Shown: positions 8,256 through 17,840, counted from the first letter of the stretch. The stretch is 64,000 bases of DNA from Chryseobacterium sp. c4a (GCF_009900745.1 NZ_WXVU01000011.1:1-64000), one strand, 5' to 3'. Numbers and translations are program-made. The notes: a model not told the origin generated them from the sequence alone.

Positions 8256-8304
8256 CTAAGTTACACCGACTGGAAATCCTGTACATTTAACTAGTTTAAT
8301 AAAT
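8256..8304 (-). promoter_or_regulatory. Promoter/operator of the dioxygenase-carboxylesterase operon
   Basis: On the minus strand the 22-bp site at 8304-8283 is identical to 1949-1928. It is followed 19 nt later by TAACTTAG (8263-8256), a one-mismatch -7 box. Spacing is the same as at the pirin promoter, so the site replaces or overlaps the -33 region in both. Confidence 0.6.
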
Positions 8305-8567
8305 CAGCAAGATTTTTTTCTTTAAAACATAAAAACTCTCACAAAAAACACTTTATATAATTCTCAAAAATTTCAATTTATTTTATCTTTTTCACAACAC
8401 ACAAAAACTACCATTTCAAGTGCAAATCAATTAAAAAATTAAAATTCAAGTTTAAAACACAAAAAAATAAACAACACAAAAAACTGACAAACAAATAAAT
8501 AAATCATTAACAATAAATTAATATTCAAAAACCCTACTTTTTTAGTGGACTAATTAAAATTATATTA
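8305..8567. other. AT-rich intergenic stretch
   Basis: This spacer is very rich in A on the plus strand (many aaaacacaaaaa runs) and lies between two divergent promoters. I see no open frame or stem-loop in it. Confidence 0.6.
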
Positions 8568-8601
8568 TATATTTGCAAACGTATTCAGGAAATAAAACAA
8601 A

Positions 8602-8700
8602 ATGAGCACAGAAACAAAGAATAATGCAACACATAAACACATCATTAAAAATATGATGAAAACTATTTGTATGCCTGTGCATAAAGAATACTGTGGGTGA
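8602..8700 (+). CDS. 32-aa Met-containing leader peptide upstream of metNIQ
   Basis: The frame reads MSTETKNNATHKHIIKNMMK then TICMPVHKEYCG and stop. It has Met at 1, 18, 19 and 24. A ribosome waiting at Met-24 would leave the stop-codon region free to pair with the terminator's left arm. A ribosome reaching the stop would cover it. The genes downstream import methionine, so the regulatory logic is coherent. I do not recognise it as a known leader family. Confidence 0.55.
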   Translation: MSTETKNNATHKHIIKNMMKTICMPVHKEYCG

Positions 8701-8726
8701 CCTTACTTTTAATATGACATACTTTC

Positions 8727-8758
8727 AAAGGCCCTACCGAGTTGTAGAGCCTTTTTTA
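8727..8758 (+). terminator. Leader terminator upstream of the methionine-uptake operon
   Basis: AAAGGCCCTAC / GTAGAGCCTTT stem with one C-A mismatch, loop CGAGTT, followed by TTTT. It lies between the leader peptide and the first structural gene at 8790. Confidence 0.75.
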
Positions 8759-8789
8759 TTTAAACACCAAAACATTAAAAAAAATAAAA

Positions 8790-9788
8790 ATGAGCAATTC
8801 TAAAAACAAATGGCTGGTTCCATTGGCATTTACAAACATCTATGTAATATGGGGGATTACGTTTTTAGCTATTTCATTTGGCTTGAAAGGTTTTCCACCA
8901 TTCATTCTTTCAGGATTGAGATTTCTGGTAGCAGGAATTTTGATGATCGGGTATCTCCTATCTAAAGGGGAAAAAGCCAATTCCCTGATCAACTGGAAGA
9001 AAAACGCGATCACCGGAGTTCTTATCCTAACCGGAGGAACAGGTCTTGTAGCCTGGGGAGAACAGTATGTTACAGCTTCTGAAGCTGCTATCTCTATAGC
9101 AACCGGGCCTTTCTGGTTCATTGCTATCGACAGAAAAAACTGGAAATATTATTTCTCAGATAAGTTTATTCCAATAGGTTTGATGATTGGCTTTGTTGGT
9201 TTAGTCTTTTTCTTAAAAGGAAGTGTTAATTCACATGCAGCACATGCCGCTACTGATGGTCATCTTCGTATTACGGCTTTTATTGTATTAGGATTAAGCT
9301 CCATTGCCTGGGTTTTGGGTTCTTTATATTCTAAGAAAAACCCCGCCTCACAATCTACCTTTATGAATATTGCTCAACAACTTATTGTTGCAGGAGCAGC
9401 TGCTTTTCTTATTGCCTTATTCAGAGGGGAATGGACTGATTTTTCGGTCTCTAGGGTACCAGTCTCAGCCTGGGCAGGAGTTCTGTTTTTGATCTTCTTT
9501 GGATCGATAGTCGCTTATTTGTCGTACATTTGGCTCTTGTCTGTGAAACCCGCTGCTTTGGTAAGCACCCATACCTACATTAACCCTATTGTTACCGTTA
9601 TTGCAGGCTGGATTGTGGCCAATCAAAGCATCAATGGAGGCCAGTTATATGGTTTGGCAATCATATTGCTGGGAGTATTGCTGACCAATGTCACCAAGTA
9701 TTTTAAACTTTCAAAACGGTCTAAGGTCAAAATCAGAAGAGTTAAAAGATTTTTTAACAGAACAGGCAAAAGATATCAGCCTATTTAA
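8790..9788 (+). CDS. EamA/DMT-family transporter
   Basis: The 332-aa protein has ten predicted membrane segments in two EamA repeats, starting FTNIYVIWGITFLAISFGLK and LRFLVAGILMIGYLL, with the second repeat near VLGLSSIAWVLGSLYSKKNP and ending IILLGVLLTNVTKYF. Members export amino acids and metabolites. It is followed 19 bp later by metN and shares the leader, so it may export methionine or a related compound. A basic tail of about 25 residues (KVKIRRVKRFFNRTGKRYQP) is longer than in most relatives. Confidence 0.85.
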   Translation: MSNSKNKWLVPLAFTNIYVIWGITFLAISFGLKGFPPFILSGLRFLVAGILMIGYLLSKGEKANSLINWKKNAITGVLILTGGTGLVAWGEQYVTASEAAISIATGPFWFIAIDRKNWKYYFSDKFIPIGLMIGFVGLVFFLKGSVNSHAAHAATDGHLRITAFIVLGLSSIAWVLGSLYSKKNPASQSTFMNIAQQLIVAGAAAFLIALFRGEWTDFSVSRVPVSAWAGVLFLIFFGSIVAYLSYIWLLSVKPAALVSTHTYINPIVTVIAGWIVANQSINGGQLYGLAIILLGVLLTNVTKYFKLSKRSKVKIRRVKRFFNRTGKRYQPI

Positions 9789-9807
9789 TATAGTATAAAA
9801 CATTAGA

Positions 9808-10836
9808 ATGATAGAAATCAGAAACATATCAAAAACATTTTACCAGAAGAAACAGGCTTTTAAAGCATTGGATCAGGTGAGCCTCAATATAGATAAAGGA
9901 GATATTGTTGGGATCATAGGGTTCTCGGGTGCAGGAAAAAGTACCTTGATTCGTACGGTGAACCTATTAGAAAGACCGGAAGAAGGGCAAATTATTATTA
10001 ATGGAAAGGATTTCACTCAATTGAGCTCAAAGCAGCTCGCTGAGGAACGTAAAAAAATAGGAATGATCTTCCAGCATTTTAATCTTCTTTCTTCAAGAAC
10101 TGTTTTTGATAATGTAGCACTTCCATTGGAACTGGATCACATCAGTAAAGATCAAATTCATAGAAAGGTTAACGAATTACTGAAAATTGTAGGTCTTGAA
10201 GATAAAGCCAATGATTATCCTAAGAGCCTTTCGGGAGGTCAGAAACAGAGAGTAGCTATTGCCAGAGCTTTAGCTAACGACCCTCACCTTCTGCTTTGTG
10301 ATGAAGCAACCAGTGCTCTTGATCCGGTAACCACTCAATCTATTTTACAACTGCTAAAGGATATTAATCAAAGACTAGGAATTACTATTCTTCTGATTAC
10401 CCATGAAATGGAAGTCATTAAAACAGTTTGTAATCATGTTGCCGTGATAGACAAAGGAAAATTATTAGCCAAAGGAACTTTAAGTGAGATCATTTCAAAC
10501 CGGGAAAATCCGGTGATCCAACAATTTATAAATTCAGATGTTATGACCCTGCCACAGGAACTCAGCAACAGACTACAGAAAGAGCCACAAGATGGTTTAT
10601 TTCCACTCGTCGAAATAGAGCTTAACGAAAGCATAAGCGTTGAACAGATTCTTTCAGCGTTATATAATGAACATAAAATCCCTTACAAACTTTTGAAAGC
10701 AGATGTAGAATATTTTGGGAATTCTAATTTTGGTAAACTACTTTTGCAACTTCAAGGAGCGGCTGAGGAAAACCAAAAAGCCATTTATTATTTTAATCAG
10801 AATAAAATTCAAAATACAGTAAAAGGATATGCTTAG
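9808..10836 (+). CDS. metN: Methionine ABC transporter, ATP-binding subunit MetN
   Basis: The 342-aa protein has Walker A GFSGAGKST (about 38-46), signature LSGGQKQRVAIARAL and Walker B LLLCDEATSALDP. A C-terminal NIL domain from about 265 (LVEIELNESISVEQILSALY) is the methionine-sensing domain of MetN. It overlaps metI by 8 bp, so translation is probably coupled. It drives uptake of D/L-methionine with MetI and MetQ. Confidence 0.96.
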   Translation: MIEIRNISKTFYQKKQAFKALDQVSLNIDKGDIVGIIGFSGAGKSTLIRTVNLLERPEEGQIIINGKDFTQLSSKQLAEERKKIGMIFQHFNLLSSRTVFDNVALPLELDHISKDQIHRKVNELLKIVGLEDKANDYPKSLSGGQKQRVAIARALANDPHLLLCDEATSALDPVTTQSILQLLKDINQRLGITILLITHEMEVIKTVCNHVAVIDKGKLLAKGTLSEIISNRENPVIQQFINSDVMTLPQELSNRLQKEPQDGLFPLVEIELNESISVEQILSALYNEHKIPYKLLKADVEYFGNSNFGKLLLQLQGAAEENQKAIYYFNQNKIQNTVKGYA

Positions 10837-11485
10837 TGATGCAGTACTTGCCCTTTTGGCAAAAGGAACCTGGGAAACGGTTTATATGACATTTGTGTCT
10901 GGATTTTTTGGATTTGTCTTAGGGCTTCCGGTTGGGATTTTGTTATTTTTAACAAGAAAAGGACAATTGTTGGAAAATGCCATGTACTATAGAACATTAT
11001 CCATTATTGTGAATATTTTCCGGGCCATTCCTTTTATTATTTTAATTGTGTGGATGATTCCTTTTACAAGAGTTTTAGCAGGAACATCTATTGGAGTCAA
11101 TGCAGCATTGGTTCCATTAAGTGTGGGAGCAGCGCCATTTATTGCAAGATTAGTGGAAAATAGCCTTATTGAAGTCCCTCACGGATTAATAGAAACAGCA
11201 AGAGCATTGGGAGCGTCGCCTTTTCAAATTATTAGAAAAGTTTTACTTCCGGAAGCACTTCCTTCTCTAATTAATAATGCAACCATTACTTTAATCACCT
11301 TAGTAGGGTATTCTGCTATGGGAGGTGCCGTAGGTGCTGGAGGACTGGGACAGGTAGGATATCAATATGGATATATAGGTTATGATATTGTGATTATGAA
11401 TACAGTTCTGATCTTATTGGTGCTTTTGGTATTCATCATTCAGTTTATGGGTGATAGATTGTCTAAGAAGTTTGACCATAGATAG
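10829..11485 (+). CDS. metI: Methionine ABC transporter permease MetI
   Basis: The 218-aa protein has five membrane helices and the EAA loop that contacts the ATPase (ENSLIEVPHGLIETARALGA followed by SPFQIIRKVLLPEALPSLI). Length and the early segment ETVYMTFVSGFFGFVLGLPV match MetI. Its start lies inside the end of metN. Confidence 0.96.
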   Translation: MLSDAVLALLAKGTWETVYMTFVSGFFGFVLGLPVGILLFLTRKGQLLENAMYYRTLSIIVNIFRAIPFIILIVWMIPFTRVLAGTSIGVNAALVPLSVGAAPFIARLVENSLIEVPHGLIETARALGASPFQIIRKVLLPEALPSLINNATITLITLVGYSAMGGAVGAGGLGQVGYQYGYIGYDIVIMNTVLILLVLLVFIIQFMGDRLSKKFDHR

Positions 11486-11583
11486 GTTTGAAGGGTTCAA
11501 GGTGCAGGATTCGGGTTTGAAAGTTTTAGAGTAAGAGAGATGATTTTACTGTTGGAATTTTTTTACAAATTAAAAAGAATAGA

Positions 11584-12390
11584 ATGAAAAAAATAAAGAT
11601 TTTAGGTTTAATAGCTGCGGGAGTACTTCTTTTCAGCGCCTGTTCAGGGAGAAAAGATGATCCAAACTTTATCAGGGTCGGAATTACTTATGGACCGGAA
11701 CAGGAAGTGGCTGAAGTAGCAAAAAAAGTGGCAAAGGAAAAATACAACCTTGAAGTGGAACTGATCCCCTTCAATGATTATGTTGTTCCTAATGAAGCCC
11801 TGATGAACGGGGATATTGATGCCAATGCTTTCCAGCATGCTCCTTATTTAACTGAACAATCTAAACAAAGAGGATATAATCTTGCAATTGTTGGAAATAC
11901 ATTTGTCTATCCTATCATAGCTTATTCAAAGAAAATTCAAAATATTAATCAACTGCAAAACGGGAGTACGATTGTTATTCCAAATGATCCTACTAACGGT
12001 GGGCGCTCTTTACTCCTGTTACAGAAAAATGGTTTATTGAAACTAAAAGCAGGGGTCGGATTACTTCCTAAGGTTACCGATATTACAGAAAATCCAAAAC
12101 AGCTGAAAATTATGGAAATTGAGGGTGCCCAAATCCCAAGAGTTTTGGACGATAGAGATGTTGTAGTAGGAATCATCAATAATAATTTTGCAGCACAAGC
12201 CGGGCTGGATTCAGAAAAACAAGGCATATTTAAAGAAGATAAAGATTCTCCCTATGTAAACCTTGTGGTGGCAAGACAAGATAATAAGAACAGCCAGAAG
12301 GTAAAAAACTTTGTGAAAGCATACCAGTCAGATGAAGTGGAAAAGAAAGCCCTGGAAGTGTTTAAAGGTGGAGCAGTAAAGGGTTGGTAG
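11584..12390 (+). CDS. metQ: Methionine-binding lipoprotein MetQ
   Basis: The 268-aa protein has a lipoprotein signal MKKIKILGLIAAGVLLFSAC with the lipidated Cys at 20. The NlpA/MetQ fold shows in RVGITYGPEQEVAEVAKKVA, then NDYVVPNEALMNGDIDANAF and QHAPYL, which form the methionine pocket, and IVIPNDPTNGGRSLLLLQ. It is 98 bp behind metI and closes the operon. Confidence 0.95.
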   Translation: MKKIKILGLIAAGVLLFSACSGRKDDPNFIRVGITYGPEQEVAEVAKKVAKEKYNLEVELIPFNDYVVPNEALMNGDIDANAFQHAPYLTEQSKQRGYNLAIVGNTFVYPIIAYSKKIQNINQLQNGSTIVIPNDPTNGGRSLLLLQKNGLLKLKAGVGLLPKVTDITENPKQLKIMEIEGAQIPRVLDDRDVVVGIINNNFAAQAGLDSEKQGIFKEDKDSPYVNLVVARQDNKNSQKVKNFVKAYQSDEVEKKALEVFKGGAVKGW

Positions 12391-12712
12391 TCGTGTTGAA
12401 GAGTTTCGGGGTGCGAGATTCGAGATACGGGAAACAGGATTGTTATCCCTTCACCTCTAATTGACGATTCACTTGCGAAGCAAAATTGACTATTGATATG
12501 TAAGGTCTCTCTGTCTATCATCTATCCGTCTATTATCTCTTCGTCTATTCTCTTTACATCTCTTATCTCACCAATCACATTTCTACCCAACAATAAATAA
12601 CAAACTGTCAGCAATTTGCCGGCAGTTTTTTTATGTTCTAAAATTTATTTTCTCATTTTGAGATAATATAAAAATTTTGTTTATTTTTGCTTCAATCCAA
12701 TAAAAAGGCAAT
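12391..12712 (+). other. Intergenic region: metNIQ terminator, dispersed-repeat-like tract and GH3 promoter
   Basis: It contains a segment like the degenerate spacer sequences of related genomes (gattcacttgcgaagcaaaa), a pyrimidine-rich run of tctatc/tctctt units near 12505-12570, a terminator at 12602-12632 (AACTGTCAGC / GCCGGCAGTT then T7), and a GH3 promoter: TTG at 12658-12660, 21 nt, TATTTTTG at 12682-12689. No gene is visible. Confidence 0.65.
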
Positions 12713-14971
12713 ATGTTAAAGAAAACCGCCATTGTAAGTTTATTCACCTTTATTTCTGTTTCTTATATGGCTCAGACTAATACTCCCGTATATTTAGACG
12801 AATCAAAACCTGTAGAACAGCGTATTCAGGACGCTCTTTCCAGAATGACGCTGGAAGAAAAAGTAGCAATGCTTCATGCTCAATCAAAATTCAGTTCTCC
12901 TGGGGTACCAAGGTTAGGAATTCCGGAATTCTGGACTACTGACGGTCCTCATGGTGTAAGACCTGAAGTGATGTGGGACGAATGGGATCAGGCTGGCTGG
13001 ACTAATGATTCTATCATCGCCTACCCTGCCCTGACAGCTTTATCCGCTACCTGGAATAAGAAAATGTCCTGGAACTACGGAAAAGCATTAGGAGAAGAAG
13101 CTCGTTACAGAAAAAAAGATATTCTATTGGGGCCTGGTGTCAATATTTACAGAACACCTTTAAATGGAAGAAACTTTGAGTATATGGGTGAAGATCCTTA
13201 CCTTACCTCAAAGATGGTGGTTCCTTATATTAAAGGAGTACAATCTAACGGGGTGGCAACTTCTGTGAAACATTTTGCCCTGAACAACCAGGAAATGTTT
13301 CGTCACACCAGTAATGTAAAGATAGATGACAGAACCTTGTATGAAATTTATCTTCCACCTTTCAAAGCAGCTGTTACAGAAGGAGATTCATGGACGATCA
13401 TGGGAGCTTATGATATGTACAAAGGTCAATATGCCAGCCAAAATCAATACCTTTTAAACGATATCCTGAAAAAAGAATGGAATTATAAAGGTGTGGTCGT
13501 TTCTGACTGGGGTGCTGTTAACAATACTGAGCAAGCCATCCATAACGGGTTGGATCTTGAGTTTGGATCATGGACAAATGGCCTTTCTGCCGGAACTAAA
13601 AACGCTTACGATAATTATTATCTTGCAAAACCATATCTTGATCTGATTAAAGCAGGAAAAGTAGGAACAAAAGAACTGGACGATAAAGTAACCAGACTTC
13701 TTCGTCTTGCTTATAAAACTACCATGAACAAAAATAAGCCTTTCGGAAATATTGCTTCTGAAGAGCATAAAGCTGTTGCTAAAACAATAGGAGAAGAGGG
13801 GATTGTTTTATTAAAAAATCAAGGAAATATACTTCCTATCGACCTTAATAAGGCTAAAAAAATCGCCGTCATTGGTGAAAATGCCATTAAAATAATGACT
13901 GTTGGTGGTGGTTCATCTTCATTGAAAGTAAAATACGAAACGCTTCCATTAGATGGTATAAAATCCAGATTTGGAAAACAATCTGATGTGCAATATGCCA
14001 GAGGATATGTAGGAGATATAGGTGGTGAATATAATGGTGTAAAATCCGGACAAGACCTAAAAGATACCCGCTCTGAAACGGAATTGCTAAATGAAGCTGT
14101 AGACCTTGCCAAAAAATCAGATTATGTAATTTTTGTAGGCGGACTGAATAAAGCAGACTTCCAGGATAGTGAAGGAAACGATAGAAAAAATTATGATCTT
14201 CCCTACAATCAGGATAACGTGATTTCAGCACTTGCTAAAGCCAATAAAAATCTGGCTGTAGTTCTGGTTTCCGGAAATGCTGTGGCCATGCCTTGGATTA
14301 AAGATGTTCCAACAGTTTTACAAGCTTGGTATCTTGGTTCTGAAGCTGGAAATTCAATCGCTTCTATTTTAGCGGGTGATGCTAATCCTTCAGGAAAATT
14401 ACCGTTTACATTTCCTGTAAAACTTGAAGATAATTCAGCACATCAGCTTGGAGAATATCCTGGTCAAAGGGATGAATTGGCAGCGGGAAAAGGAAAAGAT
14501 CAGAAAAATCCAATCAATATTACTTATAATGAAGGAATATTAGTAGGATACCGTTGGCATGACACTAAAAACATCAAACCTCTTTTCAGCTTTGGACATG
14601 GATTAAGCTATACTACTTTTGAGTTGGGTAAAGCGAAGGCTGATAAAACAACTTTATCACTTAATGACACTATTACTTTTACTGTAACCGTTAAAAATAC
14701 AGGGAAGAAAGCCGGAGCAGAGGTTGCACAATTATATATTTCTGACTTAAAATCATCAGTCCCACGCCCTGCCAAAGAATTAAAAGGCTTTGAAAAGGTA
14801 TATTTAAATCCCGGAGAAGAAAAAGAAGTAACATTTACCATCGATAAAACGGCTTTAAGCTTCTTTGATGCTCAGAAACATGACTGGGTTGCAGAACCTG
14901 GAGATTTCGAAGCACAAATCGGGAATTCTTCTGATGCTATTAAAACAAAAATAAAGTTTACGTTGAAATAG
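12713..14971 (+). CDS. Glycoside hydrolase family 3 beta-glucosidase (BglX-like)
   Basis: The 752-aa protein has a signal peptide ending near MAQ (MLKKTAIVSLFTFISVSYMA), so it is periplasmic. Domain order: GH3 N-terminal barrel (about 40-345) with VKHFALNNQE and catalytic nucleophile Asp265 in VVVSDWGA; GH3 C-terminal sandwich (about 375-605) with GEEGIVLLKNQG and FVGGLNKADFQDSEG; then a fibronectin-III-like domain (about 650-735). It hydrolyses beta-glucosides from the non-reducing end. A separate promoter and the terminator at 15048 make it a single-gene unit. The exact linkage preference cannot be read from sequence. Confidence 0.95.
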   Translation: MLKKTAIVSLFTFISVSYMAQTNTPVYLDESKPVEQRIQDALSRMTLEEKVAMLHAQSKFSSPGVPRLGIPEFWTTDGPHGVRPEVMWDEWDQAGWTNDSIIAYPALTALSATWNKKMSWNYGKALGEEARYRKKDILLGPGVNIYRTPLNGRNFEYMGEDPYLTSKMVVPYIKGVQSNGVATSVKHFALNNQEMFRHTSNVKIDDRTLYEIYLPPFKAAVTEGDSWTIMGAYDMYKGQYASQNQYLLNDILKKEWNYKGVVVSDWGAVNNTEQAIHNGLDLEFGSWTNGLSAGTKNAYDNYYLAKPYLDLIKAGKVGTKELDDKVTRLLRLAYKTTMNKNKPFGNIASEEHKAVAKTIGEEGIVLLKNQGNILPIDLNKAKKIAVIGENAIKIMTVGGGSSSLKVKYETLPLDGIKSRFGKQSDVQYARGYVGDIGGEYNGVKSGQDLKDTRSETELLNEAVDLAKKSDYVIFVGGLNKADFQDSEGNDRKNYDLPYNQDNVISALAKANKNLAVVLVSGNAVAMPWIKDVPTVLQAWYLGSEAGNSIASILAGDANPSGKLPFTFPVKLEDNSAHQLGEYPGQRDELAAGKGKDQKNPINITYNEGILVGYRWHDTKNIKPLFSFGHGLSYTTFELGKAKADKTTLSLNDTITFTVTVKNTGKKAGAEVAQLYISDLKSSVPRPAKELKGFEKVYLNPGEEKEVTFTIDKTALSFFDAQKHDWVAEPGDFEAQIGNSSDAIKTKIKFTLK

Positions 14972-15354
14972 TAAAAGATGGAAGCATGAAGATGGAAATT
15001 ACTATTTGACAGCTAACTTATCTATCTATTAATTTTGTAGAACTTTGAAGCAGGTTTCCTATTGGAACCTGCTTTTTTTGTTTTTCACTCAATAAGCAAC
15101 CTGATTGTTTAGATTTTCTCATAAATCTGCATAATTTGCGATATCTGCGAGCGCTTTAAACTCTTAAACCTTTAAGAAAAATAAAGATTTAAGAGAAACT
15201 AAGCTTATTCAAAGATGAATAAAGATACGCTGCTTATCAATAATTTCAGCTATAATCTTAATGATGCTTAAACACTTAAAAATTCTTAATGGTTCAGATT
15301 AAAAAAAAAGCAGGATTCAAAACTGAAACCTGCCTTTATATTGAACTACCTTTT
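14972..15354. other. Intergenic region with two terminators
   Basis: A plus-strand terminator for the GH3 gene lies at 15048-15080 (AAGCAGGTT / AACCTGCTT then T7). A minus-strand terminator for the barrel protein lies at 15300-15336 (GCAGGTTTCA / TGAATCCTGC with an A-run on the plus strand). Between them, 15110-15160 resembles a decayed copy of the 87-bp repeat. No gene is visible. Confidence 0.7.
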
Positions 15355-17538
15355 TTATTTTGCTCCGCCGGAGTTTTTCTCAACATCCGTTTTGGTATTT
15401 TCTTTCACTTTCTGATTTCCGAAACGTTTTACAAAAGTAAGAGAAACACCGTACCAATCCCATTTTGAATACTCTCTAAAAGTTCCGTCAGGGCTATACG
15501 TTGTGTTATCTCCATAAGGTCTTTTAAAGATGTTCATAAGCTGCATACTCAACTCCATCTGGGTTTTCGGGAATATCTTGGTCACTGAAATATTATGGAA
15601 GACATTGGTATTGTTTGCGTATGAATTTCCGTTATTTTGATTGGCGAGCTCCATCCATGCACTTAAATTAATATTCTTATTAAACAGATTAGTATAAGAG
15701 ATATTTGCAGAAGCTCCCCAGTAACTGATATAATCTTTACCACCCAGCTTATTCTTTTCATTAAAATCCTTATTATTAATATAATACCAACCAAATCCGG
15801 CATTGATATTCAGTTTATTTTTCAGAAAATTCTGATTGGTATTGGCAAAAAGATAATATTTTTCAACCTTTCCGTCAAAATTACCGGGTAAGGAAACCGT
15901 TCTTCCATTTTCCGTTACATAAGTCGTCCAATAATCCTGATTGGTATGCATGTATCTTGCGGAAATAAAATACTTTTTCAGAATTCCAAATTTCAGATAA
16001 AGCCTGTCATTGGGATTGGGATTCAGATAAAGGTTTCCTCTGGAATAGGTACCATTGATTTCAGGCATCAGGAAAGGGTTGAATTCAGAATACCACGGTC
16101 TCCAGATACTTCTATTATAGGTAAGGCTCAAATCAAATTTCTCTGAAAAATTATATTTCAGCAATAGATTGGGAAGAAAAGTCCCATATTTATCTTTTCT
16201 TTCCGTACCTGCTACATCCTGTCTTACTTTATAATCAATATATTCATATCGAAGTCCGATTCTGGTTTCCAGTTTTTCAAAAAAAGTTTTACTATAATTA
16301 GCATATAAAGAACTCAGCCTGTCTTCATAATGAAACCGATCGTTCTTAGATAGATTAGAATAGTCTGAAGCAGGATCATTGATACTGAATCCATAAAGAC
16401 TGTTAGGAATCACATGATTATTAATTTCCGATTTACCCCCTACCTCTATTGTTCCGCCTGATTTACCTAAAGGTTGTGTATAATCTATTTTCAAGTAGTA
16501 ATTACGCATCTGATTAGAACTGAGAACACCAAGCTGCTGATCTGTTTTCACCCCTTGTTTATCAATTTGTTTATCAATTAAGTTATCATTATTATTACTT
16601 GAATAATTGGTTCCTACATTAATATCTAAAATTCTATTCTTTTCTTTATCATAATATTTATAGAAAGCATTCGTACCCAAATTACGACTGAATCCCCAAT
16701 CAGTTTGATTCTGACGGAAAGATTCGCCAGGATCTCCATCTCTGGAGATCATCCCATCAGATTCTGCTGTATGTAAACTCCTATTCTGTGAATATTCCAG
16801 GACAAATCCAAAATTATTCTTGTCATTGATTTCAAACTCTGAGGTGGAAGAAATAGAAGGACTTTCATTTCTCATTAGATTTTTCAGATTGAATTGCGTA
16901 AGTTTATTCCCGTCATATCGATGATCCCACGTCTGATTCGTCTGTACATAATTCCCGTTATTATACCCTCCTATAAGAGTCTGTGTGAATTTTTTCTTAT
17001 GGTAGTTCAGGTTAAAATTTGTGTATTGTGAGTTTTTGGTACTCTGTCTGTTATTAAGAGATATACTTCCTTTTATCCCTTCATCATCTCTTTTTTTAAG
17101 GACAATATTGATAACAGATCCTGAAGTTTCGTAACGGGAAGATGGGCTGGTAATCACTTCAATCTTCAGTAGGTTATCAGCCGGAATTGTTTTAAGATAT
17201 TCCTTTAATTCCTTTCCTGTAAAAACTGATTTTCTATCATTGATATAGACTGTTACCGTTTGGCCTTCAGCCTTTACTGCGTCATTATTATCTATGCTTA
17301 CCAAAGGAGTCATTCTCAGAACATCCCATGTTGTATTTCCAGCTACGATAGCACTGTTGGCTACGTTAAAAACAGTTCGGTCTACTTTAGACTCTACCGT
17401 TGGTTTTCTTGCCACAATGGTAACCGCTTCTATCTCTTTTGCATTGCCTTTTACAGTATCCTTAGCAGCCGGAGTCTGAGTCTGAGCTAATGCCAGAGAA
17501 CCCGTTAATACTGCTATAGGAAATAATATTATTTTCAT
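15355..17538 (-). CDS. TonB-dependent-receptor-like outer-membrane beta-barrel protein (OMP_b-brl_3 type)
   Basis: I start the protein at 17538, where MKIILFPIAVLTGSLALAQ gives a clean signal peptide; an upstream in-frame ATG at 17577 would add 13 unlikely residues. The product is about 727 aa. A plug domain (VESKVDRTVFNVANSAIVAG, then VTVYINDRKSVFTGKELKEY, IEVITSPSSRYETSGSVINI) is followed by a barrel rich in N/Y/F strands. The N-terminal carboxypeptidase-like domain found in many relatives is missing. It ends MSGGAK-like rather than in an aromatic residue. Likely an uptake or surface protein of unknown ligand. Confidence 0.88.
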   Translation of the reverse strand: MKIILFPIAVLTGSLALAQTQTPAAKDTVKGNAKEIEAVTIVARKPTVESKVDRTVFNVANSAIVAGNTTWDVLRMTPLVSIDNNDAVKAEGQTVTVYINDRKSVFTGKELKEYLKTIPADNLLKIEVITSPSSRYETSGSVINIVLKKRDDEGIKGSISLNNRQSTKNSQYTNFNLNYHKKKFTQTLIGGYNNGNYVQTNQTWDHRYDGNKLTQFNLKNLMRNESPSISSTSEFEINDKNNFGFVLEYSQNRSLHTAESDGMISRDGDPGESFRQNQTDWGFSRNLGTNAFYKYYDKEKNRILDINVGTNYSSNNNDNLIDKQIDKQGVKTDQQLGVLSSNQMRNYYLKIDYTQPLGKSGGTIEVGGKSEINNHVIPNSLYGFSINDPASDYSNLSKNDRFHYEDRLSSLYANYSKTFFEKLETRIGLRYEYIDYKVRQDVAGTERKDKYGTFLPNLLLKYNFSEKFDLSLTYNRSIWRPWYSEFNPFLMPEINGTYSRGNLYLNPNPNDRLYLKFGILKKYFISARYMHTNQDYWTTYVTENGRTVSLPGNFDGKVEKYYLFANTNQNFLKNKLNINAGFGWYYINNKDFNEKNKLGGKDYISYWGASANISYTNLFNKNINLSAWMELANQNNGNSYANNTNVFHNISVTKIFPKTQMELSMQLMNIFKRPYGDNTTYSPDGTFREYSKWDWYGVSLTFVKRFGNQKVKENTKTDVEKNSGGAK

Positions 17539-17770
17539 GTGAAATCTTAGTTTATCTATAAGACCACTATATCTCAATATTTGTTACATCAAGAAAATAA
17601 AAATTTGAAATAAACCTCTCTGTTTTAACATTTTACAAAATTCAATTTTAGGAATAATTTAAAAAAATAACATTTATTAAGATAAAATAAATAAACAAAA
17701 CCACTTACACCGAGAGCATATATAAAAAATTAAAGAAAAAAAAATTCTCTCAAGGTCAAATTTTAACATA

Positions 17771-17796
17771 AAAAAAGCCCGGATCTCACCCGGGCC
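17771..17796 (-). terminator. Terminator after the DUF2652 gene
   Basis: GCCCGG (17777-17782) pairs with CCGGGC (17790-17795), loop ATCTCAC-like, and the minus strand continues with seven T. It is 45 bp beyond the stop at 17841. Confidence 0.85.
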
Positions 17797-17840
17797 GCTA
17801 GCAATAGCAAATTTACAAGGATTAAAAAATAAAAAATATG

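Larger units (their letters stand above)
8568..8760 (+). promoter_or_regulatory. Leader of the metNIQ operon: -7 box, leader peptide and terminator/antiterminator
   Basis: TATATTTG at 8568-8575 is a good -7 box. The leader then holds a 32-codon frame (8602-8700) and a terminator (8727-8737 pairing with 8744-8754, loop CGAGTT, one mismatch, then T-rich). Nine bases around the leader stop codon, GTGGG at 8693-8697 and CCTT at 8701-8704, can instead pair with CCTAC at 8733-8737 and AAGG at 8728-8731, which breaks the terminator. This is the layout of a ribosome-dependent attenuator. The role is inferred. Confidence 0.6.

Noticed and set aside
8581..8760. SAM or other riboswitch in the metNIQ leader
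   Set aside because: No SAM-I or SAM-II core pattern is visible. A peptide frame and the stop-codon pairing explain the leader better.
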